From contig JAFTJQ010000004.1 of assembly GCA_017456285.1 (NCBI GenBank), forward strand, positions 1-64,000: a DNA stretch of 64,000 nucleotides, written 5' to 3'. The position numbers and the translations under genes are program-made. Under the pieces are notes generated by a model, which saw only the letters and a list, made by a program, of their open reading frames with translations, ran no database searches and was not told the origin of the DNA. Positions within the stretch are counted from its first letter, which is position 1. Each line of letters starts with the position of its first letter. The stretch is from Lentisphaeria bacterium (GTDB lineage: Bacteria; Verrucomicrobiota; Lentisphaeria; Victivallales; Victivallaceae). This document shows, one piece after another, positions 50,903 to 59,854 of this stretch.

Positions 50903-52198
50903 GTGAAAGAAATTAAAGTTGGTATTATCGGATTCGGTACTGTCGGTGCCGGCGTAGCCGAAAATTTGGTGAATAATCATGACGTTATCTCCGGCAGAAC
51001 CGGGATTAATGTTAAATTGCACAAAGTTGCAGACTTGGACATTACAACTGACCGCGGAGTAAAAATTCCCGACGGCGTTTTAACTACTGATACAAATTCA
51101 CTTATCAATGAATGTGATATTGTCGTTGAATTAATCGGCGGTACAACTATTGCTAAAAAATTCATTTTGCAGGCACTTGAAGCAAAAAAACATGTCGTTA
51201 CTGCCAATAAAGCACTTCTGGCAATTCACGGCAAAGAAATTTTTGAATGTGCGGCGAAAAATAATGTCGATGTCTTTTACGAAGCAAGCGTAGCAGGCGG
51301 TATTCCGATTATCAAGTCACTTCGTGAGGGTTTAGTCGGTAACAAAATCAACCGCATTTACGGTATTATGAACGGCACCTGCAACTATATCCTTACCCGC
51401 ATGGAGCGTGAGGGAGTGGACTTCGAACCGGTTTTGAAAGATGCCCAGAAACTCGGTTACGCCGAAGCTGAACCGTCATTGGATATTGACGGATTTGATA
51501 CTGCACATAAAACAGCAATTTTGAGTGCACTTGCTTTCGGCGAATGGTTCGGCATGGAGCCATTGCATGTTTCAGGCATCCGTGACATCAGCCTTTTTGA
51601 CTTGAAGTGTGCAGATGAACTCGGTTATAGAATTAAGTTGCTTGCAATTATCAAAAACACTGACGGCAATGTTGAGTTGCGAGTTCACCCGACTTTAGTT
51701 CCGAAAACAGCGATGATTGCCAATATCCACGAGGTTTTCAATGGCGTTATGGTTGACGGCGATACTGTCGGCGAAACACTTTTCTACGGTCGTGGAGCAG
51801 GCAGAAAAGCGACTGCGAGTGCAGTTGTTTCAGACATCGTCGATGTTGCACGCAACATTGCTTCAAATTCAATTGGTCGCGTCAAATGCTTTACCGAGAG
51901 CAAACTTTTTAATCGGCTTGTGCCGATGGATGAGATCAAATCTCGTTACTACTTGCGTTTAACTGTCGAGGACACCCCCGGTGTTATGGCTCAAATCACT
52001 GCAATCCTCGCAGAGAACAACATCAATATTTCAAGTTTGATTCAGCATGAAAATAACGATTGCAATAAAAAATCTGTCTCAGTTATTCTTTTTACCAGCA
52101 TAGCCCAGGAAAAAGCTGTCCAAAAAGCTGTAACTGCTATCGAAAATCTCTCATCATCGCTGGACAAAGTAAAACTTTTGCGTATTGAAGATATTTAA
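50903..52198 (+). CDS. hom: Homoserine dehydrogenase
   Basis: Reduces aspartate semialdehyde to homoserine for threonine and methionine. The 431-residue product has the NAD(P) loop VGIIGFGTVGAGVAENL, the catalytic region TANKALLAIHGKEIF and IMNGTCNYILTRMEREG, and YAEAEPSLDIDGFDTAHK, with a C-terminal ACT domain (LTVEDTPGVMAQITAILAE) for threonine feedback. The start is GTG 50903 with GAGGTAA upstream. It is followed by lysC after 23 bases. Confidence 0.95.
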   Translation: MKEIKVGIIGFGTVGAGVAENLVNNHDVISGRTGINVKLHKVADLDITTDRGVKIPDGVLTTDTNSLINECDIVVELIGGTTIAKKFILQALEAKKHVVTANKALLAIHGKEIFECAAKNNVDVFYEASVAGGIPIIKSLREGLVGNKINRIYGIMNGTCNYILTRMEREGVDFEPVLKDAQKLGYAEAEPSLDIDGFDTAHKTAILSALAFGEWFGMEPLHVSGIRDISLFDLKCADELGYRIKLLAIIKNTDGNVELRVHPTLVPKTAMIANIHEVFNGVMVDGDTVGETLFYGRGAGRKATASAVVSDIVDVARNIASNSIGRVKCFTESKLFNRLVPMDEIKSRYYLRLTVEDTPGVMAQITAILAENNINISSLIQHENNDCNKKSVSVILFTSIAQEKAVQKAVTAIENLSSSLDKVKLLRIEDI

Positions 52199-52221
52199 TA
52201 ACTTATTTAGGAGTGTGTCAA

Positions 52222-53628
52222 ATGGGTAACCATACAGTTGAAAAAATCGGAGGAACTTCCATGACTCGCTTCGGCGAACTTATGGACAATATCCTTTTAA
52301 GTGAAAGTCAGAAGAAAAAAGGTATCTATAATCGTATCTTTATCGTCAGTGCTTACGGCGGTATCACCAATTTGCTTCTTGAGGACAAAAAAACCGGTGA
52401 ACCCGGAGTTTACGGCAAATTTGCCGAGGGTAATAGTGCTTGGATTACCAAACTCGAAGAGACCCGCTGCAAAATGATTGAACTCAACCACTCCTTTAAG
52501 TCACTCGGACTTGATACCGATGTTGCTGATAATTTCGTCAATGAGCGTATTCAGGGGATCAAAGAGTGCTTGCTTCACTTGATGGAATTACGCAGTTTCG
52601 GTCACTTCAAACCTGCTGATTATCTCCCTGCGAGCCGTGAATTTTTAAGTGCCGTCGGCGAAGCCCACAGTGCTTTTAACTCGGTTGAAATTCTCAAAAA
52701 ACACGGAGTTAATGCAGTTTTTGTTGATTTAAGCGGTTGGCAGGATCACGAGAGCCACTCAATTGAGCAGATGATTGAGAAACACCTTGCGAAAATTGAT
52801 TTTTCAAATACCATGCCGATTGTTACAGGTTACGTCAAGTGTGCCGAGGGAATTATGAAACGCTATGATCGCGGTTACAGCGAAATTACTTTCAGCAAGG
52901 TTGCCAAAGTTACCGATGCCAAAGAGGGTATCATCCACAAGGAATTTCACCTCTCAACCGGCGACCCGAAACTTATGGGCGTTAATAATGTCAAAATCAT
53001 CGGACAGACTAACTTCGATGTCGCTGACCAGCTCGCCGATATGGCAATGGAGGCAATCCACCCCAAAGCATCTAAAGAAATGGAACTTAAAAACATTCCG
53101 ATTAGAGTAAAAAATGCTTTTGATCCGGAACACCCGGGAACTTTGATCAGCACTAATTTTGTCTCTCCGAATCCCAAAGTCGATATGATTTGCGGTCGCA
53201 ATGACATTGTTGCTATTGAAGTTCACGACCCGGAAATGGTCGGAGCGGCAGGTTATGACTTCCGCTTAATGTCAGCTTTTAACGATAATCAAATTAGCTA
53301 CATTGCTAAAAACACCAATGCTAATACCATTACCCACTACGTTTCTGACAAGTCTAAAAATCTCCCGACCTGCCTGAAACTTATGGAGAAAGAGTTCCCC
53401 GGTGCATCAATCAGACTTCACCGTGTGGCAATCATCGCCGTAATCGGTACTAATATGAAGATTCCGGGATTCCTCTCTCGTGCGGCAAAGGCATTGGCTG
53501 ATGCGGACATCAATATTCTCGCACTTGACCAGTGTATGCGTCAGGTAAATATGCAGTTTATCATCGAGAGAGCCGACTTTGAAAAAGCTCAAATCGCTTT
53601 GCACAAAGAATTGGTTGAAAAGGAATAA
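52222..53628 (+). CDS. lysC: Aspartate kinase
   Basis: Phosphorylates aspartate to open the aspartate family pathway. The 468-residue product opens EKIGGTSMTRF, a variant of the KFGGTS loop, has YDRGYSEITFSKVAK, where GYSEITF replaces the usual GGSDYSA-type loop, and two C-terminal ACT regions (IVAIEVHDPEMV and VAIIAVIGTNMKIPG). ATG 52222 has AGGAG upstream; the GTG nine bases earlier is not used. The catalytic loops are divergent, which recalls a less common aspartokinase subgroup. It is cotranscribed with hom. Confidence 0.85.
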   Translation: MGNHTVEKIGGTSMTRFGELMDNILLSESQKKKGIYNRIFIVSAYGGITNLLLEDKKTGEPGVYGKFAEGNSAWITKLEETRCKMIELNHSFKSLGLDTDVADNFVNERIQGIKECLLHLMELRSFGHFKPADYLPASREFLSAVGEAHSAFNSVEILKKHGVNAVFVDLSGWQDHESHSIEQMIEKHLAKIDFSNTMPIVTGYVKCAEGIMKRYDRGYSEITFSKVAKVTDAKEGIIHKEFHLSTGDPKLMGVNNVKIIGQTNFDVADQLADMAMEAIHPKASKEMELKNIPIRVKNAFDPEHPGTLISTNFVSPNPKVDMICGRNDIVAIEVHDPEMVGAAGYDFRLMSAFNDNQISYIAKNTNANTITHYVSDKSKNLPTCLKLMEKEFPGASIRLHRVAIIAVIGTNMKIPGFLSRAAKALADADINILALDQCMRQVNMQFIIERADFEKAQIALHKELVEKE

Positions 53629-53634
53629 TTTAAC

Positions 53635-54753
53635 TTGAATAAGTTTGATTTCCAAAAATACCTTAAAAAAAATCCGTCAGATTTAATTGAAAAAATCAAT
53701 TCATCATCTGATGGATTTTTTCATTTGGGCGTAGTCATTCCGATTCTCGGCGAATCTGAATTTATTTGGCAGACATTGGAGAAACTGAATGAAGCACAGA
53801 GAAATTTTGCCGAAAAAGTTTTGGTGCTTTTGGTTTTTAACCACAATGCTAAAACACCGCAAAATTATATCGACGACAATTTGAAGTTGCTTGATAAGTT
53901 ACGGCACAGCCCATTCCCCTACCCTGAATTAAATCTGTCAATTATCGACGTTCAGAAACCTCTGCGTTACGCTGTCGGAGAAGCAAGAAAAATCGGCATG
54001 GATTCAATAATCAAAGAAATTTCTCCCGATTATTCAATGGCTAAAAATTCCATAATTATCAGCTTGGACGGCGATACAATAGTCGAGAATGATTACTTTA
54101 ACAAAATTTCAAAATTTTTCAAGGAAAATCCCAAAACCGATGCCGCCGCTTTTGAGGTCGTCCACCAAAAAAGCAACGATGAAAAAATCGAAAAAGCAAT
54201 TCGCCATTACGAAGAATATCTGGAAAAATACTATCTTGCCTTGCAGGAAGCCGATTCTCCATTTGCCTACAAAAGTGTCGGTTCAGCTTTTGCGGTAAGA
54301 GTATCAAGTTATATCCGTTCCGGCGGCATGCGGAAAGAGCGGGCGGGCGAAGACTTTTATTTCCTCGAAGCAGTTGCCAAAATCGGGCGGATCGATTTCA
54401 CACGAATAATCACCGTCCACCCATCACCGAGAATTTCCAAAAGAGTTGCATTCGGAACCGGAATTGCGGTGGAAGAAATTATTAACGGCAAAAACTACCC
54501 GCACTTCGGCAACAAGGCAATTCGGGAGTTAAAAAAACTGCTTGCTTCAGCAACGAATGAAAATTTAACTTCCGTTGAGTTATTCCTTAAACTTCAAACA
54601 GCAGAAACAAAAGAGTTTTTAATCACCCATAATTTCCCGATTTTGTGGGGTAAAGTCTTAAAAAATTATCCGACGGAAAAACTATCCAACCAATTTAAAT
54701 ACTATTACTTCGACGCCTTAAAAACCCTCCAGTTTCTTAAAATCTGGCAATAA
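53635..54753 (+). CDS. Glycosyltransferase family 2-like protein
   Basis: A 372-residue GT-A type enzyme. HLGVVIPILGESEFIW is the nucleotide-sugar binding start, IISLDGDTIVENDYF holds a DxD metal motif, and AGEDFYFLEAVAKIG resembles the ED acceptor motif. There is no membrane segment, so it should act in the cytoplasm. The start is a TTG at 53635 (AAGGA upstream), directly after lysC; translational coupling is possible. The sugar and acceptor are unknown. The position after hom-lysC may be fortuitous. Confidence 0.75.
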   Translation: MNKFDFQKYLKKNPSDLIEKINSSSDGFFHLGVVIPILGESEFIWQTLEKLNEAQRNFAEKVLVLLVFNHNAKTPQNYIDDNLKLLDKLRHSPFPYPELNLSIIDVQKPLRYAVGEARKIGMDSIIKEISPDYSMAKNSIIISLDGDTIVENDYFNKISKFFKENPKTDAAAFEVVHQKSNDEKIEKAIRHYEEYLEKYYLALQEADSPFAYKSVGSAFAVRVSSYIRSGGMRKERAGEDFYFLEAVAKIGRIDFTRIITVHPSPRISKRVAFGTGIAVEEIINGKNYPHFGNKAIRELKKLLASATNENLTSVELFLKLQTAETKEFLITHNFPILWGKVLKNYPTEKLSNQFKYYYFDALKTLQFLKIWQ

Positions 54754-54780
54754 AATAAAAAAGAACAACACCTGCCGTAA

Positions 54781-54870
54781 TTTATAATTCCCCTGTCCTC
54801 CATAGCCTTTGGCGAAGGAGGATAATTCTTAATTCTGAATTTTTAATTTTTAATATTTTGCCTCCATGCC
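54781..54870. repeat. Intergenic repeat-like sequence
   Basis: CCTCC-N14-GGAGG with inner CCTTTGGCGAAGG (about 54797-54821) forms a small hairpin, followed by AT-rich ATTCTTAATTCTGAATTTTTAATTTT. This type of sequence is common as dispersed intergenic repeat in many genomes. The rest of the gap to 55014 holds the argG promoter. Confidence 0.4.
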
Positions 54871-54934
54871 GCCCTATTTTATAGAATATTTATGAATTTT
54901 TTATGATATACGGTCAAAAAAGTTAATTTTTTAT

Positions 54935-54962
54935 TTGAAAAAGTCAAAATTTATGATACATT
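54935..54962 (+). promoter_or_regulatory. Promoter of argG
   Basis: TTGAAA (54935-54940) and TACATT (54957-54962) with a 16-base spacer lie 52 bases before the argG start. No arginine-repressor box was recognised. Confidence 0.6.
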
Positions 54963-55014
54963 ATTTAAGTTGTTAATTTTATAATGTTTAACTTTACATA
55001 AAGGATTCAAAAAA

Positions 55015-56217
55015 ATGAAAGTTGTTGTTGCTTATTCAGGCGGTTTGGATACTTCCGTAATCGTCAAGTGGGTAAAAGAAACCTACAATGCAGAAGTTAT
55101 CTGCTACTGTGCAGATGTCGGTCAGCAGGAAGAACTCGCTGGCTTGGAAGAAAAAGCCATTGCCACCGGTGCCAGCAAGTGCATCATTGACGACCTTAAT
55201 GAAGAATTTGCTCGTGATTTTATCTTCCCGATGCTGCAGGGCGAAGCCATTTACGAAGCTAATTACCTGCTCGGAACCTCTATCGCTCGTCCTTTGATTG
55301 CTAAACGCTTGGTCGAAGTCGCTAAAGCCGAGGGTGCTGATGCAATTTGCCACGGTGCTACCGGTAAAGGAAATGACCAGATCCGTTTCGAACTCAATGC
55401 AAATGCGATTGACCCCTCAATCAAAGTTATCGCCGCATGGCGTGATCCGAATTGGAAATTCACCGGACGCCTCGACATGATGGAATATGCCAAAGCAAAC
55501 AACATCCCCGTAAGTGTTTCAGCTAAAAAGCCTTACAGTATGGATAGAAACCTGCTTCACATCTCTTTTGAGGGCGGTATTTTGGAAGATCCCTGGAATG
55601 AACTTCCTGAAGACATCAGCGTTATGACTGAGCCTTTGAGCAAAGCCGCCGATGCTCCGGAAGATGTAATCATCACCTTTGAAAAGGGTATTCCCGTAGC
55701 AGTTAACGGCGAAAAACTCTCTCCCGCTAACTTGATGAGAAAACTCAATGAAATGGGCAAAAAACACGCTGTCGGTCGTGTTGACATCGTTGAAAACCGT
55801 TTCGTCGGTATGAAGTCTCGCGGTGTTTATGAAACTCCGGCAGGCACAATTTTGCAGGCAGCTCACAGAGGCTTGGAGGAAATCACACTTGACCGTGAAG
55901 TTATGCACTTGCGTGACAGTTTGATTCCCCGCTATGCGGATATGATTTACAATGGTTTCTGGTACGCACCGGAGCGTGAAATGCTCCAGGTTATGATTAC
56001 TGAAAGCCAGAAATTTGTTACCGGTGATGTCCGAGTAAAACTTTTCAAAGGAGCTTGCCATGTAACCGGACGCCGTTCAGAATACAGCTTGTACGATGAT
56101 GCGATTGCTTCATTTGAAGACGGTGATTCATACGATCACAAAGATGCAACCGGCTTTATCCGCTTGAATGCACTTCGCTTGAGAGTTCTGGCAAGAAGCA
56201 AGCAAAAGCGTTATTAA
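55015..56217 (+). CDS. argG: Argininosuccinate synthase
   Basis: Condenses citrulline and aspartate in arginine synthesis. The 400-residue enzyme has the ATP pyrophosphatase loop [29 protein letters not shown], and [21 protein letters not shown], all diagnostic. Length is normal. It stands alone, with promoter and terminator; other arg genes are elsewhere. Confidence 0.97.
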   Translation: MKVVVAYSGGLDTSVIVKWVKETYNAEVICYCADVGQQEELAGLEEKAIATGASKCIIDDLNEEFARDFIFPMLQGEAIYEANYLLGTSIARPLIAKRLVEVAKAEGADAICHGATGKGNDQIRFELNANAIDPSIKVIAAWRDPNWKFTGRLDMMEYAKANNIPVSVSAKKPYSMDRNLLHISFEGGILEDPWNELPEDISVMTEPLSKAADAPEDVIITFEKGIPVAVNGEKLSPANLMRKLNEMGKKHAVGRVDIVENRFVGMKSRGVYETPAGTILQAAHRGLEEITLDREVMHLRDSLIPRYADMIYNGFWYAPEREMLQVMITESQKFVTGDVRVKLFKGACHVTGRRSEYSLYDDAIASFEDGDSYDHKDATGFIRLNALRLRVLARSKQKRY

Positions 56218-56237
56218 TCTATTATAGATATTTTTTA

Positions 56238-56272
56238 GGGATTGCGGCAAAAATTGCAGCAATCCCTTTTTT
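56238..56272 (+). terminator. Terminator of argG
   Basis: Stem GGGATTGC/GCAATCCC (56238-56245/56259-56266) is followed by six T residues, 20 bases after the argG stop. Confidence 0.9.
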
Positions 56273-56436
56273 CCCTACATAGAGAATTATTATTTTTCGT
56301 AAAATCCGTTTTTATTGCATTTTTACGAAAAAATTTAACTTTTACGCTTGATTTTTGCAAAATTTGCTATAAGTTATGTAAGGAGAGGGGCGAGGTTGCT
56401 CCCGACAAAAAAAATAATAAAATGAAAGGATATAAA

Positions 56437-56922
56437 ATGAAAAAATTTTTAGTTGCTGTTATTGCGGTTTTTGCTGCAGTAAGTTTCGTAAAAGCAGATG
56501 AATCATTTGCCTGCGGTTTCTGGTTTGATGCACCTGCAAACATCGCTAAAACCAATGTTGAGGGCTTGGCACTTGGTATTCCGGTAATTGCCAGCGGCGA
56601 TATGGAAGGTGCTTCATTGGCAATCTGCGGAAATGATCAGGACAAGGTAACCGGGTTCCAGTTTGCTTGGCTCGGCTATAACTATGCTAAATCTTTAGAG
56701 GGAGTCCAGCTTGCCTTTATCAACGTCCAGGACGGCCAGCATGGGGACTTTGCGTTCCAGTGGGGCTTCTATAATCAGGCGAAAGAAAATGGCGTACAGA
56801 TTGGTTTTTTGAATAATGGACAAAATAATGCGACCTTCCAGCTTGGTCTGGTAAATATTAATAAGGGCGGTTTACTTCCGGTAATGGTTTTTGTAAACTT
56901 CGGCAAAGACCTTTTTGATTAA
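56437..56922 (+). CDS. Secreted surface-repeat protein (LA_2272-like)
   Basis: A 161-residue exported protein: signal peptide FLVAVIAVFAAVSFVKA, then repeats of about 23 residues seen as VEGLALGIPVIA, LEGVQLAFINVQDG, FAFQWGFYNQAKENGVQIGFLNNG and FQLGLVNINKGG. The GxQxGFxN pattern matches the LA_2272/LA_2273 surface-repeat family of beta-rich envelope proteins. The ATG at 56437 has AAAGGA six bases upstream; earlier in-frame starts would add an unlikely N-terminus. Function unknown; a membrane or cell-surface location is likely. Confidence 0.7.
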   Translation: MKKFLVAVIAVFAAVSFVKADESFACGFWFDAPANIAKTNVEGLALGIPVIASGDMEGASLAICGNDQDKVTGFQFAWLGYNYAKSLEGVQLAFINVQDGQHGDFAFQWGFYNQAKENGVQIGFLNNGQNNATFQLGLVNINKGGLLPVMVFVNFGKDLFD

Positions 56923-56940
56923 TCTTGCAATAAAAAACAC

Positions 56941-56974
56941 AAGCGGTACCGTTTTTAACGGCACCGCTTTTTTC
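56941..56974 (+). terminator. Terminator of the surface-repeat gene
   Basis: A 13-bp stem with one mismatch (56941-56953/56957-56969) and 3-nt loop is followed by a T run. Confidence 0.9.
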
Positions 56975-57536
56975 ATCCCCAAAATCCAAAAAACACTTCA
57001 CAAAATCCTATAAATATTTATAATCAAATCTCAAACTATTTTCCAATCTTGTAAATGCGTGATTACCAACCATTCACACGGAGACACGAGGATCAGAAAG
57101 TTTGGATTCAGAGAAAAATCTTTGGGGATTTATTTTTTCTTCTCTTGAAAAGCGAAAAATCAGCCAATTTTGAGCATAAACGCGGTGTCCCCGGGAAAGG
57201 CAAAACGGAGAATTTTGGCTGCTTTATGGCGTTCCCCTGTTCTCTCAATTCTCCAAACAGAGAATTGAAAACGAAAAAAGCCAGTAGGTTTGACTGGCGT
57301 AGATTATCAAAAAATATGCCGATTGGCACGCTTCATATCGGGAGCGAAGCGGACGATGCTTCATATTGTGGAACGATAGTAAAACAATGCTTCATCTGAA
57401 AAGGCGGTATTATGAAGCACACCTTGCGGTGCATGAAGCAATCCTATGGATTATGAAGCGGTGCTTGTCGCACCATGAAGCGAAAGCCTTTTCAGGCTTC
57501 ATGTTTTTTTTGCCTTTGGAAAAAAGGCAAAAAAAA
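56975..57536. repeat. Hairpin mosaic with ATGAAGC/GCTTCAT heptamers
   Basis: From about 57246 this stretch is a series of consecutive non-identical palindromes: 57246-57267, 57280-57298, 57317-57328, 57440-57452, 57460-57474 and 57484-57499, among others. GCTTCAT stands at 57330, 57358, 57389 and 57497, and its complement ATGAAGC at 57412, 57433, 57453 and 57475, separating most hairpins at 20-31 base steps. A further hairpin (TTGCCTT...AAGGCAA) leads to tRNA-Phe. No coding region is seen in 56975-57536; the long frames here are not genes. It is neither a CRISPR nor an ordinary terminator. Confidence 0.75.
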
Positions 57537-57612
57537 TGGTGGCCGGACCCGGGATCGAACCGGGGACACAAGGATTTTCAGTCCTTTGCTCTACCGACTG
57601 AGCTATCCCGCC
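57537..57612 (-). tRNA. tRNA-Phe (anticodon GAA)
   Basis: Cloverleaf fits: D arm GCTC/GAGC, anticodon arm AAGGA-CTGAAAA-TCCTT with GAA, T arm CCCGG-TTCGATC-CCGGG, and a genomically encoded CCA end (57537-57539). The acceptor stem GGCGGGA/TCCGGCC pairs except position 4 (G opposite G69). It is transcribed on the minus strand. The 3' side runs into the hairpin mosaic. Confidence 0.93.
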
Positions 57613-57735
57613 ACATTTCTTTATGTCCTTTAATATAGACCACTTTTGGCAAATTGCAAGTTTTTTTTATAATTTTTTTAACTTTTTTCTGAATATTTAT
57701 CGCTTTTTATCGCATGCACTCGTTTTTTATAAATC

Positions 57736-58908
57736 TTAAAAGTTCAAAAATCTCTTCCGAAGTCGCTCAAGTGCCGGCTCTAAAAGAGCTTTCGGCATGC
57801 CGATTGCCAGACGAAAATGATGCTGCAATCCGTGATAATCATTAATTTTATAGGTGTCATAATAGTGACCCGGATCAGCAGAAATTCCCGCCTCTTGCAA
57901 AACTTTGCCCAGCTCTGCCGTATTCAGATTCAACTTTCGGCAATCTACCCAAAGCAAAAACGATGCCTCCGGACGGCGGAAACTTATCGGTAAATCAGCA
58001 AAATACTCCTCTGCCAAGTCAATATTACTGCTCAAATACTCCAGCATTTCATCTAAATAATTTTCTCCGTACTTATACGCCGCAGTCTGGGCAATCAAAG
58101 AAAACAACGGCGGTCGTCCACACTCATGTCCGAACTCATAAAGTTTGGCTCTGACCCTTTCCCGAAGTTCTGCATCGGCGATTACTGCCGAACCGATATG
58201 GCATCCACCCAAATTAAAAGTTTTAGATGGTGAAAAAACTGTTACTACCCTCTCTGCCATATCAGGCAATGAAGCAAGCATGATATGTTTACTGCCGCGA
58301 TAAATTAAATCCCGATGAATCTCATCCGAGATGACCATAACATTATATTTTTTCACCAATTCGGCTAATTTAGTTAATTCATCCATTCGCCAGACCCTGC
58401 CTGTCGGATTATGAGGCGAACACATCATCAGGACTTTCGCCCCATCGGAAAAATGTCGCTCCAAATCAGCAAAATCAAATGTATAATCCCCTGCTTCATC
58501 AAGTTTCATATAACTTTCGCATGCGATTCGTCCCTGCATTGAAGCACTTTTGATTGAGGGTGTATGCAATGGCAGAACTACCACTACCTTGTCCCCCGCT
58601 TCGGTCAATGAATACATACTGCATCGCATGGTATTAAGCACTCCGCAAGTAGGGAGCAACTCTTCACGTTTTATGGCGAAATTATGTCTTTTCTGCACCC
58701 AACTCATGACTGCTTCATAATCTTCATCGGTCATCATGGTATAGCCGTAATTTCCAATTTTCGCCCTTTTTGCTATTGCTTCCGTCACCTCCGGGGGAGG
58801 CAGAAATTCCATATCGGCGATAGTCATCGGCAAAATATTTTCATCCACCCCCAGATACTTACAAGTTCCCATTCCTCTGCGATTAACCAACTTATCAAAA
58901 TCGTACAT
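57736..58908 (-). CDS. PatB/MalY-type PLP-dependent C-S lyase
   Basis: A 390-residue class I aminotransferase-fold enzyme. Near the N-terminus NILPMTIADMEFLPPPEV is typical of MalY/PatB, SPHNPTGRVW holds the substrate/PLP region, and FSPSKTFNLGG carries the PLP lysine. Such enzymes cleave cystathionine or cysteine conjugates to homocysteine or H2S, pyruvate and ammonia; MalY also interacts with regulators. It is last in the esterase-GH2-DMT-PatB run, 28 bases after the DMT gene. The substrate is not shown. Confidence 0.9.
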   Translation of the reverse strand: MYDFDKLVNRRGMGTCKYLGVDENILPMTIADMEFLPPPEVTEAIAKRAKIGNYGYTMMTDEDYEAVMSWVQKRHNFAIKREELLPTCGVLNTMRCSMYSLTEAGDKVVVVLPLHTPSIKSASMQGRIACESYMKLDEAGDYTFDFADLERHFSDGAKVLMMCSPHNPTGRVWRMDELTKLAELVKKYNVMVISDEIHRDLIYRGSKHIMLASLPDMAERVVTVFSPSKTFNLGGCHIGSAVIADAELRERVRAKLYEFGHECGRPPLFSLIAQTAAYKYGENYLDEMLEYLSSNIDLAEEYFADLPISFRRPEASFLLWVDCRKLNLNTAELGKVLQEAGISADPGHYYDTYKINDYHGLQHHFRLAIGMPKALLEPALERLRKRFLNF

Positions 58909-58936
58909 TTTTCACCTCAATATTTTAATTCTGAAT

Positions 58937-59839
58937 TTAATTACACAACGCCACTACTCCGAGCATACAAAGAATCAACGCAATAATTTGCAGTAAAGTT
59001 CTTTTTTCACGCAAAATCAATAAAGCTATTACCTCAAAGCAGATCAAACACGAGCAAACCATTAGCGGATAAGCAATCGCACCTGCCCCTGCCCGAGATA
59101 AACTATCCATGCCCCGATACAGCAGCAAAAGCGAGCAAATCAACTCAAAAAGCTGCAAAATACAAGCGTACTTCCAAACTTCAAAACTTTTTGCACTATT
59201 TTTTAATTCACCCCAAAAATTCCCAAAATTTTTGACATTACCCACTACCGCTCCAATCATCAGTCCCAATGACCAGAACGCCGTCCGAAACGCACTTGAA
59301 ACTTGATTCATTTCGCTGAAATAAGACGGCAAATTACTTAAACTCTGACTGATACCCGTAACTAAAAAAGCACTGAATACCAATAACTTCCACTTGCCCT
59401 TGCCTGTTTCATTTTTGGTTAGACCGAAAAGGATGAGCGACACAATCACACTTGCAAATCCAAGCATCATCGCCCAACTTAAATGAACACCGAAAAATAC
59501 AATCCCCATAAAAAACGGCCAGACAAATCCTGCTTGAGTGATGCTCCAAACAATACCATTAGGCCCTCTCTGCATCGCCTTTGACATAAGCGTTAATTGG
59601 AAATAATTTGCCAATCCGCAGAGTGTCAACACGGCAAAACAACTCAAAACTCCTCGTGCCGAAGGCAACTTGCTGACAGTCAAAATGCCACAACTCAAAC
59701 TAAATAAAAATGCAATTAATGCCCCCAAAAGCAATAAACTTGAAACATTAATATTTTTCTTGGGGGCTTTGCCCATGACATAGCCGCATAATGTCCAACT
59801 GCACCCGACAAGCACCATTGCGATAATTCCGAAAGTCAT
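58937..59839 (-). CDS. DMT-family transporter (EamA-like)
   Basis: A 300-residue inner-membrane protein with about ten hydrophobic segments. It opens with IIAMVLVGCSWTLCGYVMG and has the internal two-fold repeat of the drug/metabolite transporter family. The C-terminal part AGAGAIAYPLMVCSC is matched by the pseudogene at 2932-3190, so this organism has or had at least two copies. Its gene is 15 bases after the GH2 gene and 28 bases before the PatB-like gene, so it probably moves a sugar or metabolite of this pathway. Confidence 0.8.
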   Translation of the reverse strand: MTFGIIAMVLVGCSWTLCGYVMGKAPKKNINVSSLLLLGALIAFLFSLSCGILTVSKLPSARGVLSCFAVLTLCGLANYFQLTLMSKAMQRGPNGIVWSITQAGFVWPFFMGIVFFGVHLSWAMMLGFASVIVSLILFGLTKNETGKGKWKLLVFSAFLVTGISQSLSNLPSYFSEMNQVSSAFRTAFWSLGLMIGAVVGNVKNFGNFWGELKNSAKSFEVWKYACILQLFELICSLLLLYRGMDSLSRAGAGAIAYPLMVCSCLICFEVIALLILREKRTLLQIIALILCMLGVVALCN

Positions 59840-59854
59840 AATCTGCTTCTTTCT

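Noticed and set aside
57055-57399. 114-residue frame
   Set aside because: Lies within the hairpin mosaic, has low-complexity composition, no ribosome site, and no resemblance to a protein family.
57330-57503. CRISPR array
   Set aside because: The repeated part is only 7 bases, occurs in both orientations, and the segments between are palindromes, unlike spacers.
57366-57638. 90-residue frame ending in a SNRGHKDFQSFALPTELS-like sequence
   Set aside because: This is the well-known false protein read from the strand opposite tRNA-Phe; its first part lies in the hairpin array.
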